DNA from: Tetrahymena thermophila SB210
Taxonomy: Eukaryota > Ciliophora > Oligohymenophorea > Hymenostomatida > Tetrahymenidae
Direction of reading: 5' to 3'
NCBI RefSeq assembly: GCF_000189635.1
Contig: NW_002476317.1
Location: 620,001-684,000, forward strand
DNA length: 64,000 bases
Shown here one piece after another: positions 26,611 through 40,000 of this stretch (the first letter of the stretch is position 1; the number at the start of each line of letters is the position of its first letter). A program made the position numbers and the translations under genes. The notes beneath the pieces are model-generated. The model saw nothing but the letters and a program-made list of their open reading frames with translations, made no database searches and was not told the origin of the DNA.

Positions 26611-27462
26611 TCAGAAAAATATTTTTAGTAATAAGAATATGGCAATATATGAGAAGGATATGATTGAAGAGCTGCAAAATTTTATATACTTAACTGTTCT
26701 ACCATTTAAAGGAACAGTTGTCCTATAGTTTCCGCTTTTGATCTCTCCACTTTAATTAAACCAAAGCTCTTTAAACTTATCTAAGGTTTTCTTTGATATT
26801 TTCACAGGATTTTTAAATACATGCCAATTTACAATCTCATCACAAGTTGGTGTAGTGAGAGAACCCTAGTATATATATGCCTTATTTTATTGGCTAAAAA
26901 CTAGGTTCAACATAGAGGTAAAATCAAGTTCAAACTTTGGTGATAAGTCGTTAACATTTTCACCTGCAAATTCATATTTTTTAAAAAGTTAAGTTTCTTC
27001 AGCTTCATTTTCTGTTTCTTACATGAAAATACCAAAAACTGCCAATTTTTTGGGCGTTTTTACTACGTTTTAGGTTACAATATGTAACTCTAAATCAAAG
27101 TGTTCGCCATCAATAGTATGCTCTGATAAAGAATGAAAGTGAAACTATATAGCTCTATAGGTAGCTTTTACTCCATAAGCATCTGCGAAATCGATTTCAA
27201 AGAAAGGAAGTGAGTTTCCTACCGAAGTTTAGAGAGTATGTCCGTTTTATAGGGTTTATGCGTTAAATTTCCCCATATACTAGAAATCAACATTATAGCA
27301 TTCAGGTGTATCATTTATAAGATAAGTTTCTATATTTATAGGAGATTATCTTTGCCCAGTTGTACAAGTAGCAGGCCAATCTGAACCATGCTAGTCATAA
27401 GTATATGAATAGCATAAATTTAAAATAATTAAATGAACTAAAATCAAATTGAAAATTTTCAT
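26611..27462 (-). CDS. Secreted or GPI-anchored alpha-carbonic anhydrase, 283 aa
   Basis: Single exon, 284 codons. A signal peptide (MKIFNLILVHLIILNLCYS) is followed by the full alpha-CA pattern: GSDWP, QRQSPINI (37-44), NGHTLQ with the proton-shuttle His at 75, QFHFHSLSEH giving zinc ligands His108 and His110, ELHIV giving the third ligand His127, and GSLTTPTC before VNWHVF in the substrate pocket. Cys33 and the Cys of TTPTC match the disulfide of extracellular isoforms. The last about 20 residues are hydrophobic after a Ser-rich site (CSSSIISFSY...), consistent with a GPI signal. It should interconvert CO2 and bicarbonate at the cell surface or in the secretory path. The frame is also open 88 codons upstream to ATGs at 27721-27726, but that would bury the signal peptide, so the ATG at 27462 is preferred. 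Confidence 0.95.
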
Positions 27463-28084
27463 TTCTTTATTTGAGTTTTATTCTTTCTTTTTTTTTTAGT
27501 AGAAATTTAGTATTAAATTAATTAATTATATAGGTAAATTTTTACTGCTTTGTTTTTAAATAAATTTCTGAACCTAATTTTTAAGTTATTGATTTAGTAT
27601 TTACTTCGATTTGTTAGCTTTACTTTTACTTTAACTAATTTTGCAGTAACTCATATTAATAAATTCTCCCAAATTATGCAGAAACTTGAACCTTAACCAT
27701 AAGGTTTTTTTTCCCTTCGTCATCATATAAAGTGCTGAGTTTGAAAAATAATAATATTTTTGTTTATTAAAAAAGCCAATTTGTCAAATATATTAATTTT
27801 ACTTTTATCAGTTTGTTTTTTTAAATTTATTTTTTCATATTCAACTTATTTATTTTTGAAGAAATAATCCATATAAAAATAAAATACATTAATATATTTG
27901 AGAATGAATACTTAGTTAGATATTTACATGACAAAAATAGAATATTAAATAAATTAAGAAACATTAAAATATAGTATTTTTTTAAAATACATTTGATTTT
28001 TTAAGAAATAATTAAATAAATAAATAAGTTAATACATTTTCGTTTTGTAAAATAAAAGTTTATTTTTTTTGCAAATTTGATATT
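27463..28084. other. Intergenic region upstream of the carbonic anhydrase gene
   Basis: About 0.6 kb. Positions 27650-27740 are less AT-rich and contain a small inverted repeat (ACCTTAACCATAAGGT). This may be 5' UTR or promoter of the carbonic anhydrase gene. The remainder is plain AT-rich DNA. Confidence 0.5.
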
Positions 28085-29404
28085 TCATTTGTAACCAAAG
28101 AAAAAGTCTCTAACAAATTTAGGAAGGAAGAAATAATTTTTGTGGATTCTGTCTAATTTGCTTTTTGTCTCAGGATCAAGCTCAGTAAGGTATTTCCTTT
28201 CATCTACAAAATCATAAACCTTTTTAAGAGCTATTTCTTTTTCATCTGGTTAGTTTAAAGCAAATTTTATGAGACCTAAAGCAACGCTCTGAGCTTCTTC
28301 GTCTCTATATATTTTTTAATATTCATCTTTTTCAGGAGTGTAAATATGAGTTTTTTCGAATTCTCCTTTGTCATTAATTTATATCATTCTCCATTGATTT
28401 CCATTGGTTTAAATAGCTCTACATACAGAAATTTAAGGGTCTCTAGCTTTCATATTCGTTAAAGCCCATATTGCAGCTCCTAGTAGCTCAGCTTAATTGA
28501 ATTTATCTTCCCATTCGCCGAGAGAGTTTTTTTCTTTACGAGCACGTAATATTGGAACTAATGGAACTTTGGTTTCTGCATCTCTATGATAAATTAAGAA
28601 ATCAATTCTGCCATGAAACGGGCAAGAGTTTGAGGGCTAGCATATATAATCATAATAATAGTCAAATCCGGTGTTTTTTAAGGCTTAAAATAAGAACGTA
28701 TCAATTAATTCAGCTTCGTCTTTAACATCAAATATTTTTTTCTTTTTAAACTATTTCATTTTAAGCTAAAATTCTCTTTCAGAAACGTCTTAATGCTAAA
28801 TATAAGGAGTCCATCTAAAAGGAGAGTGCAATTATAAATTCTTTGAATAAAGTGTATAAGAATGAATAAATCCATCATCCAGCTGCTAAAATGGAGGAAG
28901 TATACTTTTTTTAATTGATTATTACTGATATTAAAAGCGATTTTTATTTAAGTCACCTAAGGTTGTTGATTTAACTTTATCTTCAATTTAAAGAGAGCTA
29001 TTTTGACTTGAATATACATCTGGAGAAATATTATTTTAACTTTTTGCTTACTTATCATTCTACTGTTCATCTTAGAATACTTAATCCTATTCAATTTAAA
29101 TTTCCTCCTTTTACTCTTTGATAGAATCCTCCTATTGAGATTGCACTTCTGATATTGTTTACATTTGTATATTTTTTTTCTCACTTTCCATTTGCTTGGC
29201 TGATTATATATTATGGATTCCATAACTTTATAATTAATCCTTGGCTTCCTTAATTTTTTATTCAACTTCATTATCTTTTTTTTCATCCTTAAACTCGAAG
29301 GGACTATTATACTCTTCCTTCTTAAATATTTTGAAAATATGTTATTTTCTCTTATGATTCAAGCTATTATGAAACAAGCGAAGATGCTTTAAATTTTAGT
29401 TCAT
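28085..29404 (-). CDS. Unrecognised protein with mitochondrial-like N-terminus, 439 aa
   Basis: Single exon, 440 codons; the ATG at 29404 has an in-frame TGA just upstream (separated by one codon). The first about 29 residues (MNQNLKHLRLFHNSLNHKRK...) lack acidic residues and are rich in Arg, Lys, Leu and His, as in mitochondrial presequences. Residues of about 35-170 are Glu/Gln/Lys-rich linker. The C-terminal about 270 residues look globular: RWTPYLQHQDVSEREFQLK, PFHGRIDFLIYHRDAET, VPLVPILRARKEKN, QAELLGAAIWALTNMK, NGNQWRMIQIND and FVRDFFFGYK. The Arg-Ile-Asp-Phe strand, a later strand ending in Arg-Ala-Arg-Lys-Glu, and a Gln-bearing helix resemble the layout of PD-(D/E)XK nucleases, but this is only a pattern match. 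The neighbouring OXR1-like gene is on the same strand about 0.6 kb upstream. Confidence 0.8.
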
Positions 29405-30004
29405 ACTTCAAAGATGTTAAAAACTATGTCTTTCTATATATTATTATATGATAAAGTCTTTTTGTTAATCAAATAGAATTTTAAGAAAAGATATATTGTG
29501 TTTATTTATTTATTTAATTTATTTTCAAACAAAATATTTGTTAATTGATTGAATTTATGAAAGCATAAAATCTAAGAAATTACCATTATTTTCTGGAAAA
29601 ACTCAAGCAAGATTATCAAGTAACCTTGAAATATAATAGTGCATACATAAAATTTAAAATAGACAATATATATTTGTCTAATTTTTTTCATTAAAATGTT
29701 TTAAGAAAACTAAAAAAATTAAATTGTATAAATAAATATAGAATAGAGAAATACATAAATAGATTGATTGATAGATAGATAAGGATATATAATTCAAATT
29801 TGTGTTAATAAGTAAAATTTTTGTAATGTATTTTATAATTTATTAGAAAATTCGATAAAAATTGAAGGATTGAACGAAAGATTGATTGATTGATGCTGGC
29901 TGAACAGATTTAAGAAATACTAAAATTTAACTATTCTAGAAAGTTTTAATTTTCTGCATCTAATCTTCCATTTTAAAATTAAATTTAAAACTAAAATAGA
30001 TTTT
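29405..30004. other. AT-rich intergenic region
   Basis: About 0.6 kb between two minus-strand genes, with short GATT/GATA simple repeats near 29764-29785 and 29879-29895. No coding or RNA signal was seen. Confidence 0.55.
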
Positions 30005-32797
30005 TCACATGTCTATACCCCATATCTATTAATTATATTAATAATATTATTTTCAAATTAGCTAATATTATTTTAAACTTTACTTCTATGTTTTTTATTT
30101 TAAACTATTCTTTTCCATCAGAGCTTAGAATTTCATTATCAAATGTATCACATTTGTTAGTCTACCCTCTATATAGGTCACAATTTATAAATAATCCATA
30201 TTTTTCACCACAGCCAACTCCTAATCCATCTGAATTTGAGAAGATAAAATGCTAGTTTTTACCAGTAGGTTAAAAGGCTTTTATTTTTTATTCTTCTCCT
30301 TAAAATTTAAATAAAAAGCATTCTCCATTACCATAAAAAGCATGAGTAATATGAAGAGGGTCAGAAAGGTAAGCTCCAAATTTCTCTCCTTAAAAGGTTT
30401 AAACAACTAAAAATATTGGAGACTCCTCTTCACAATGTCTATACAGGCTATTAATAGAAAATAAGTTCAATATATTATTTTTATTTGTTAATTTTACGTC
30501 TAAAAACTCATGCCATGCTTCATGTTAGAGTATAGTAGTCTCCAATTTGTGTATCTAAACATAGAAGGTACATAATATATAATCTTAAAAATTTTTTTAA
30601 TTTTCAATTTAACTCTTACAAAAAATTATTATACCTGTAAAAACAATTCCTGGGTCAGTACATTGGAGTGCTCGAGCATCTTAGCACCAAATTCAAGAGT
30701 CAACCATTAATCTATAAAAAAATAATTATTTATTTAATGATAAAAAATTTATCCAAGCTAAGTTAACAAAATAAGAAATAGCTTTCAACATCTATTTATT
30801 ATTTTTCTTTTAAATATTTAAGTAAATAAATTAAAGTAAATTTTACTCATTTAATTTTATTCTGCTTCTTAGGTAGTAAGTTTTTTCTTTTGAACAATAT
30901 TTTCATATAAAATATCAAAAAATGGTAAAATAGTTAAGCTTTCTTGTTCAAATTCTTCATCACTTCCCTCTTTCTATTCTTCCTTTTCTTGGCTTTTATC
31001 TTCTTTTTCTTTGCTTTTCTCATGTGTAAGTGATTAAGTCATGTTAGTGTCTTGAGTTTTTGTATCGTTTAATAACATGCTTTCAAAGTCACTATTTGCT
31101 TTTGAAATAATTGGGTTGCTTTAACTTCTATTAAAATGTTTTTCTTCGCTGCTGCTTGTTTGGTCAGAGTTATTATTCGATTTTTGCAAATCAGCTTCAA
31201 GCTTTTATTCCTGTTTTTTCTTCTGTGTAATTCAATAAAAAATAATATAAAAATACTGTTTTTACTAAAAGTAGATTACTTAGTAGTTTTCAATATTTTT
31301 GTTAATGATTTCTACAACTTATTGAACTATTTACTACTTATCTTAATTACTTAAATCATTTCCTAAATGATCCTTTTCAAATACTCTGAAATACACTGTT
31401 GAAATTGATTTTTTCTCTTTTTTGAGCTATTTAAGACGATCTTTATATTTTTTATAGATATCTTTGTTTCCTATATGACTAAGAGATATTTGTAGGACAT
31501 ATTCTTTAGCATTTTCATTAGTTATTTCAGATGCTCTTGGAGGTAACACTAGAGCAGTAGACTCATTTATATCTTTAATATCTATACATGCTTAAAATTT
31601 AATCACTCTTTTCTCTAAATTTATTCAATAGAAATAAAAATTTGTGAGCTTTTGCTTAAAAAATTATCATTAATAAACTAACTTTGTAATTTCTGCATAT
31701 TAGTAGCATTTGAAAGGGACGGATCAAACATAATAACACTATCATTAATTGATAAGCAACCCATAATATTTCCATAGGGAGTACAGTAGTAGAAATGGAC
31801 TTTATTATAAAAAGTGAAATTTAAAGTTAATAATAGACTATGGTTTTTTTACATCTATGAATTTCTTAGTTTGAATCCATTCTGCTTTATAACGAAGCTT
31901 GAGGTTCTTTTTTTAATGACAAAGCTTTTCTTCTATTCATTTAGTATGTATCATCAATAGTACTATCTTCTGTAGATTAGCTTTAGCAGAGTTCTTTAGG
32001 AAATTTAAGTTTCTAGGTTATGTTAAAAAAATTGAATTTAATCATCTAATATAAAGAAATTACCATTCCTGGAAATACAGTATCAGAAACATCATTTATA
32101 AGCTTGATTTTTTATTCACTAAAATAGTAATTTTGAAAAAAAGTTGACATATGCTAAACAAATTAAAATATATTAATTTACGATATATTAAATTTTATAG
32201 ATAGCCCTATAAGTGTATCTTAATTTGTAGTTGTGTAAAAAATATATTTCGATTCATCATCTTCTTATTTTTGATCGCTTGGATTTGCCCCTATACTTTT
32301 AAATTGCTCACTATTTCTCGTTATACTTGAGCTATTAACATTCATACTCTAACTTCTCTTCTTTAATAATTAAGGAGATTGATTTTCTATCTCTTCTTCT
32401 TCGACTTTACCTATAAACTGTTTTACCCTAGGCATATTTTCATTTTCTTAAATTTCGAAATTAATGACTTCATATCTTATATTATCATCTGAAGGATTCC
32501 CTTATGAATTATTGCTCTATTTTCTTGATCCTTTATTACTGGAATTTCCGTTGCTATTGCTACCCTAAAATTAAAAAGTAAAATAATTAATTGTTTATTC
32601 ATAACTTGAATTATTATAGATTTATTTTAAGTTTAAGCTATTTCTTATCTTAAAAATAATTATTCATGACTAGATTGATAAATTTTGAAGCTAAAGATAA
32701 ATAATTGCTATCACAGTAATGAATAATATTGTAGAAAAATATTTTAAAAATAGCTAATTACTCCAAAGCTAAGCAAGTTCTTAAAAGCATTCAGCAT
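30005..32797 (-). CDS. OXR1/NCOA7-type LysM-TLDc protein, 676 aa
   Basis: Ten exons: 32762-32797, 32182-32564, 32064-32118, 31853-32012, 31683-31799, 31280-31614, 30847-31222, 30635-30711, 30084-30554 and 30005-30025. All phases close at 677 codons. A LysM domain (about 118-165) is built across two introns: YTTTNQDTLIGLSIKFNIS, EQKIKLINDVSDTVFPGM, then KLKFP. A GRAM-like segment lies at about 205-260 (CTPYGNIMGCLSINDSVIMFDP). An acidic/Lys-rich linker leads to a TLDc domain (about 490-676): INSLYRHCEE, FGAYLSDPL, FYGNGECFLFKF, GLGVGCGEKYGLFINCDLYRG and, through a 21-bp last exon, NIEIWGIDM. This is the architecture of OXR1/NCOA7. The family protects against oxidative damage and binds the V-ATPase. 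That role here is by family only. Confidence 0.92.
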
Positions 32798-34084
32798 TCA
32801 ATGAAATGGGTTTAAAGTTTTTTTTAAAACTAAAAATGATCACTTTTATGCTAAGTTTATTATTTGTTTTCTATAAAACTAATTAAAATAATAATAATAA
32901 TTATTCTAAAAAAAGTGTTTGATGATGAGATATTTATTATAATAATCATAAAATAGATAATAAGAATTATTTAAGTCATGATTATATAAATAGGTATCAG
33001 TAATACAACAAACAACCCTATAATCTTAATAAAATAAGATTTTTGATCTTTTGAAATAAAAATAAGGTCATTTCACAAAGTCTCTACCTTAATTAATTAA
33101 TTATAATTTACACTAAATTAAAAATTAGTAAAATAAAATGCTAAATATTTTTTGTTTTATTACCTAGCTACCAACTTATCTTATTTATAACCATCTTCCA
33201 CAATTATTTTATAAAGTAAAAATTTTAAATCTTAAACAAATATAGATAGATAATTTTAGAAGATTTAAATAAAATTATTTACTTTTAATATCTTTTTTTC
33301 TAAAAATTAAATTAGATTAAAAAATATCATTTAAAATAATTTATAATTGGATTAAACTAAAATTAAGATTGAATAAATTTTTGTTAAATAATTTGAGAGT
33401 TAAACTTATTAAAATTATTATAGCAAATTAATTATTAAATAGTTTTTTAAAAATTTATATATGCAGTTTACTTTTTTACAAAAATTGTTATTCAAGTGAT
33501 GATGGAATAAATAAAATCTATTTTTAAATATTGCTAACAAATAAATAAATATTATTTTTATTTGAATTTAAAACTTTAAATAAAAAGTTGTATGTATGTC
33601 TAACTAACTTTATCTTTCTAAATTTAAATTAACATTTTTTTAATTATTAAAAAAAAAAAAAAATTATGATAAATGATAAATAGAGATTATACTTATACAA
33701 TCAATTAAAACGTTAACTTTTTTCAAAGAAATCCTTTCTTACTTGGATATTTAATTAAATTAAATAATTAAATAATTTTGTGGCTATTCAAAAAATCAAA
33801 TTGAATGGTTTGAGTAAAAGAGATTTGTTTTAATAGAAAAATATTGGTGATTTATGAACCCTAGATTTATTAAATAAATTAATTAGTTAATTAATTGATT
33901 GATGCTTGTAAAATTAATATAAAAGTAGAAAAAAGTATATTTATTAAAAAACTAAATAAATTTGTTATTGAAAATTAGTTATAGCCAAAGTTTGATATTT
34001 ATTGAACAGAAAAACAACACCATAATTTAAATTTCTATTTATTTATTAGCATAATCAATCAGCGATACCAATTAGTCATTAAGG
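32798..34084. other. AT-rich intergenic region between divergent genes
   Basis: About 1.3 kb carrying the promoters of the OXR1-like gene (-) and the giant surface protein (+). It includes a run of about 14 A near 33650 and TTAA-type palindromes near 33740-33900. A possible short exon (33130-33205, minus) was tested and did not fit in phase. Confidence 0.5.
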
Positions 34085-37000
34085 ATGATATTAGCAATCC
34101 ATAAAAGCATTTTAATATATCTGGTTTTTCTTTTCAGCCATATTAACTTCTTAAAAGGTAATATTGCATATACGATGATTACTTATGAATAATACATGCA
34201 TAGCATTATATACATATAAAAGTGTTAGAGATAGATGAATAAATATATTTTATTTTAAGTTTTGCGAAAATTGATTAATTTTTTTAATTATTTTTTGTAG
34301 GATAAGCTGTTACATTCACTAGTTAATCTCCAGTTGTTTTAAATACAGGTCCTGCTACTTTATAATGTACTCTAACATCTTAATTTGCCAACAGTTAGTC
34401 TCCATTTAAAGCTATATTCTATTGGGTATATTCATAGTATGCATTCACTATAGCTGAATAAATTTATTTTTCAAACAATCTTGTGGTTATTTCATAAAAA
34501 ACTTAATCTCCTTTGAGTGCCTCTTACTTCTTAGGAAGAATTGAAATAAGTTTTTCAAGCTAAGATATTGACCTCACCAGTGGTGTTTATTCTGTTACAT
34601 TTAGGTTCACTAACTTTAAGAACCCGTTTTCAACTAGAGTATTCGTATGCATACTACTTTATTTTGATAAAAATATTTAGATTTATATTGATTATTATTT
34701 AAATTTAAAGATTAAGCAAATTCAATCATTTTTTTAAATTAAAGGGTGGCTTTTAGCTCTACCTGATAAGTGCAAATGGTTAACAATTATAAAATACAAA
34801 TATAAGCCTATCGGCGTTAACATAAGAAGTAAATTAAATATTTGTTTAATATTGAGATATATCAAAGTTAAATTAATAAAAAATAAATAACTATTTAGAT
34901 AACAAGGAGCACAGCAGTCTAAGTAGTTGGAAATTGTTAAATTAATAGCAATTGTAATTTACTTCTTTAATTTACAACAACAGTTTCAATCGATAAATAA
35001 ATTTGTGCAATTATTGTGAATATTGGGTAAGGAAAAAGCTATTAATTAACTTAAATTAACAACTAAGATGGTGCTTTAGTCTAATTAAGTGATGGTGTTT
35101 ACCTTTTACCTAATATATTTAAAAATTTTCCAACAGATTACTAATCATCTAAGCAGCTTAGTTTTAATTTAGTAATGTCAGGATTCACATATGCTTAGAC
35201 AGTTTAATTTACTGCTACTATTGTAGAAAATGCTTTAAATTATCCAAAAATGGAGACTATTCCTTTTACTTTAGTTGTACAACCTCTGCAAATTCAATCT
35301 AGTGCTTCTATATCTATACCAAATACCAGCTCCAAACTTGTAGGTAAATATAAAGTTATTCAACATTCAATTAAATATAAAAAATTAATTATAGGTGAGA
35401 ACAGCATTTATTTAATAGATTTTACTCTCTCTTTGGGATTTTAGAAGGATTATACCCTTATTGTTGGTTTTGACTCAAGTTTAATTTCCATAAACGATTT
35501 AACAGCAACTAATGTTTATGACATAGGTGGAGTTTCAAATGTTTTAATAGCTACAACTCCAGTTTTAGATAATTCTAATTCTATTATTAAACTTACTTAA
35601 AGCAATTATGATTAAACTGCAAGCTATCCAAAAAAATAACTTAGAATACAGATTAGTGTGAAAAATCCATTATCAACATAAAGTTAGCTTCACTTCAGCA
35701 TTTCTACAGCATTTACATCTAATACTTAATAAGTTTTAGAAAGATTAGATGCCTCTCTTAACATCGTTCTTTAGCCAAATGTATTAAGTTCCTTAACAAT
35801 CACACCATAAAATCTAATAGTAGGATAACTCTCAGTTTATGATATTAAATTTACTGTTAAAACTTAAATTCCTTAAGGAGGTATGATTAAAATTTATTTT
35901 CCTCCTGACACTAGTTTTCCATTTTACAAAGCTGGAGGTACATAAGCAGGATCTCTAAATACTGTCCAGCCTGTTACTGGTAATATTTCTCCTCAAGCAA
36001 CTATCAGTCTAGATTCTTTTCCTTGCAATCCAACTAATGGATGTATTGCTTCTATTAATAATGCGATTTTGACTACTATTACAGGTGGTTCTGTTGTAGA
36101 ATTTACATTAAATTTTATTAGAAACTTATTTTCAACAAAACCTGCATTCATAAATGTAGCAACATTTGACCAAAATAATTTGCAAATAGATTCTAGATAA
36201 ACTTAATTTTAAATGCAAACACCAAATAAATTTAATTTTGTATAAATTAAATAATAAACAAGTATTGTGGGCTAGTCATCTTACTATGACTTCAATATAC
36301 AGTTCAATACAACTCATTATAATGGATATATACTATTTATAACATATCCTTAATAAATTTAGCCTAATATTCAGAATGTAAATGGTTTAACATGTACAGG
36401 TTTAGAGGGATTAATTTAGGATTTGGGTGTTCCTGACCAAAGCTGTGTGGTTACAAATGTTAATGGAGTCAATAAAATCTAGATAATTTTATAGTTTTTA
36501 GATGCAAATAACCCCTCAAGAAGTATTAAAATTAGAGTAAGTTCATTCACTAACTATTTCCTAGCAAACTAAAATTTTTAATTTGGGTTGGAAACAGTTA
36601 TAAAAGAAAGTGCAGGAAACAATTAATTTAATATATTTTATGTCGAAAGCCTATTCAATGATCCAACCTTATAAGTAACTATGACTACAAATGTATTTTA
36701 ATCCTTACTTGTAAGTACATCACCTGGCATTATGAATTAAAATAATGATATTACTGTTAACATAACCCCAAACACAGTTCCATAATCAAATAGTTTGACA
36801 TTTTACATCAAATTTTAACTTTCTCCTTTGTTAAATGTGAACTCAAATTAATGTGCTAATTATTTTATTCCTCCTTCTAACACTGTAGCAAGTTCCTGCT
36901 CTTTTTCTAGCAATACATTCTCAATTGCTTTCTCAGTATTATATTTTTAAATTTGCTTTCATTAATTAAAATTTATTTCCAAACTAAAGATTTTAGGAAC

Positions 37001-40000
37001 TGGCAATATGAAATTTGTACTCAAATAGGTTAACTATCCTTTTAATACAAATACATAAGCATTTATTACAGTTACCACTTACTCAACTGATTTAAACAAT
37101 AATATATATCCGATGGATTATTAAGTAGCTGTTGTACCTTTAAGTTGTCAAGGATTGTGCTAAACATGTATCTCTGCTTAATCCTCTCAGTGTCTTAGCT
37201 GTTATAGTGGTTTTTACCTTGATGGATAGACTTGTGTGACATAATGTCCTCCAAATAAATATCCAGTAAATTTTATTTTTAAATCTTTTTAATAATAGTA
37301 TTACAATTTACTAGATTTAATCAGGAAATATTTGGAAGTGTGAAGCATGTATAAATAATTGCTAAACATGCCAATTAGACGCAACAAATAATTATTAATG
37401 TTTAACTTGTATTGCAAATTATGTATAGACTGCCTATGATACATGTTCCAGTAACTGTCTACCTGGAACTTTTAAAAATTAATAAAATCCTCCTTCTTGC
37501 GATAAGTGTAGTACGAGTTGCTACGAATGTGTGAATGCAAACAATAATTGTACAAGCTGTAACACATAAATTACAAAAAAATATTTGTTTAAGAATTAAT
37601 GCTTAAGTAGTTGTCCCATAGGGTAAATTTTTTATCTAATAATTTTAGATTTATTTTTTTGTGAATAATAAATAAAAGAACCTATCCTAATAACCTCCTA
37701 GGAACCTGCTCTCAGTGTCATTCTAATTGTACTTAGTGTACTGATTATACTGTATGCTAAGCATGTTAATTAGACTTTAAATATTTAGTTAATAATTTTT
37801 GTTATAGTACTTGCCCTAACACAACTGTAAAGAATAGCTAAGATCAGTGTGTGCCATGCACTAATAATTGCTTAACATGCTAACTAACAACTGATAATTG
37901 TACTTCGTGTAATAGTGGATATTATTTAGTAGGTTCGGTTTGTAGTGCTACATGTCCTCTTGGTTAAGTAGGCATATCAGGAATTTGCGTATCTTGCACC
38001 CCTCCCTGTACAGCTTGTAAAAATATTCAAACTTCATGCACTAAATGTGACTAAAGTAAATTTATTTTTATTGCCCTAAAACAAAAACTCACTTCATATT
38101 TTTTTTCCATTTGCTTTTAGATACATATTTAACTGGAGATTCCTGTGTTTAATAAGCTTAATGTCCATCCGGAACTTATGGCGATAACTCTTTGAGGTCG
38201 TGTGTGAGTTGTAAAAATAATTGTCTTACTTGCTCTGATGAAATAACTTGTAAATCCTGCAACTAAAATTCATCATTTAATAAATTTTATAATGGATAAT
38301 GCTTGCAAGCATGTCCTTCATCTACTTATTTAGATAATCCTACAAACATTTGCAAACCATGTGCTCCAGGCTGTTTGTAATGCTCATTGACTTCTTGTTC
38401 CTAGTAATAATAAACAATACTTAAGCTTAACAAAAATTAATAACAATTTATTTATTTATTATAAAGGTGTGATCTCAACTCATAGTATCCAATTCTTATT
38501 AATGGCTAATGTTTACAGAATTGCCCGAGTAACATTCCTATTTATACTAGCTATGGATGCTAACCATGCTCATCTAAATGCCTAACTTGCTAAAATAGTG
38601 TGGACTACTGCTTAAAGTGTTCTTCAGGTATGTCATCTTTGAACGGAGATTGTCTCTCTACATGCCCTTAAGGTTAGTTTATTAAATAATTATTCTCAAT
38701 ATAATTTTAATTTATTTCAGGAATAATTGCATACTATGTTTAAAATTAGGATATATATCTGTATTAGGAGTTTGCTAAGAAGAAGGTACACCTGCCAGTA
38801 GCTTGATAATTTTACCTTTTTTTATTGGATCAGTTGCAATAGCAATGGTGCTTGCTTTTTATTTCTATTGGAATAGAGATATGCTTTACTCTTCTAATTT
38901 TATAGCTGTATTTTCTCTTTTAGAATTAGGAGCGTGGCTCTTTTATATAGGTGTGTTTGCTTAATTTAAAGGAAATCACACAGAAACCTAGTACTCTCTT
39001 TCAAAATCTTTATATGCTTTCTTGTTTGGTATTTTGGCTTATATTTTAATGAATATAGCATTTTTTATCTACTTTAGAAAAATTGTTTTTTAAGATACTC
39101 GCTTTAGGACTTGGCTAACATAGAAATCTAACAATAGTGTTTATAAGGGTTTATCATACTTTGGATTGGTTCTTTCATTCAAAATGAATAGACTTTTATA
39201 TGGAAGATTATGCAGTTTATCTTATTTTTCAGCAGAATTTAATGACAATTAGACCATTTTCAAACCAACTAATATATTTTCAGTAGCATCTTTGATATTA
39301 AACAATCTTCCTATATTTATTAGTGCATGTATGACACTTGACACAATTTAGGCTACTTAAAAAGACTCTTAGCTTTATATAAATGGGATAGAAGTTATTC
39401 TTATGAATATTTTTATGTTTATATTAGTTTTATTAGATTTCCACAAGCCATAAAACTATTTTAATAGGCATAAAGTACAGAAATCTTAGAGTCGAGTTTA
39501 TGTTGATGATAGTGGATATGGAATGATGGGATTAAATGAAAATTAAAGTGTAGATTATAAACATATGATGGATAATTACCATTAGTTTTCAAGAATTAAA
39601 AGTCCAACAAGTATGGACTAGAGTGCATTAAATTCAGCAAAGATTAATTCTGGCTTATAAACACCGTAAGGAGCTGCAAATCCTTTTAATTAAAATAAGA
39701 ATAGATCTAAAATATTTGATGAAAATGGGAATGTAATACATGAAGAAGATAATGATGATGATGAAAATCTTGACTCAGAAGCAAAAAATAAAAATAAAAA
39801 ATAAAATCATGGAATTGATTCTGACTAATAGTCAATAGATATCGAAAACGTTTCTAAAGATTTAGAAAATACTAAGAAAAAGATTCTTGAGTAAGAAGAT
39901 ATTTCTAATTAAAATATCGGAACTAAAAATAGTGAATTAGGAGGTTAAGCTTCATCTCAAGATGGTCAAGATATTGAAGCACAGAAAAATAATAAGTTGC

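Noticed and set aside
27463-27726. In-frame 88-codon N-terminal extension of the carbonic anhydrase from ATGs at 27721-27726
   Set aside because: It would place the clear signal peptide internally, and its sequence is low-complexity Lys/Asn/Gln.
33130-33205. Candidate upstream exon (MVINKISWQL...) for the OXR1-like gene
   Set aside because: The donor phase does not fit the acceptor at 32564; the exon at 32762-32797 (MLNAFKNLLSFG) fits in phase and composition.
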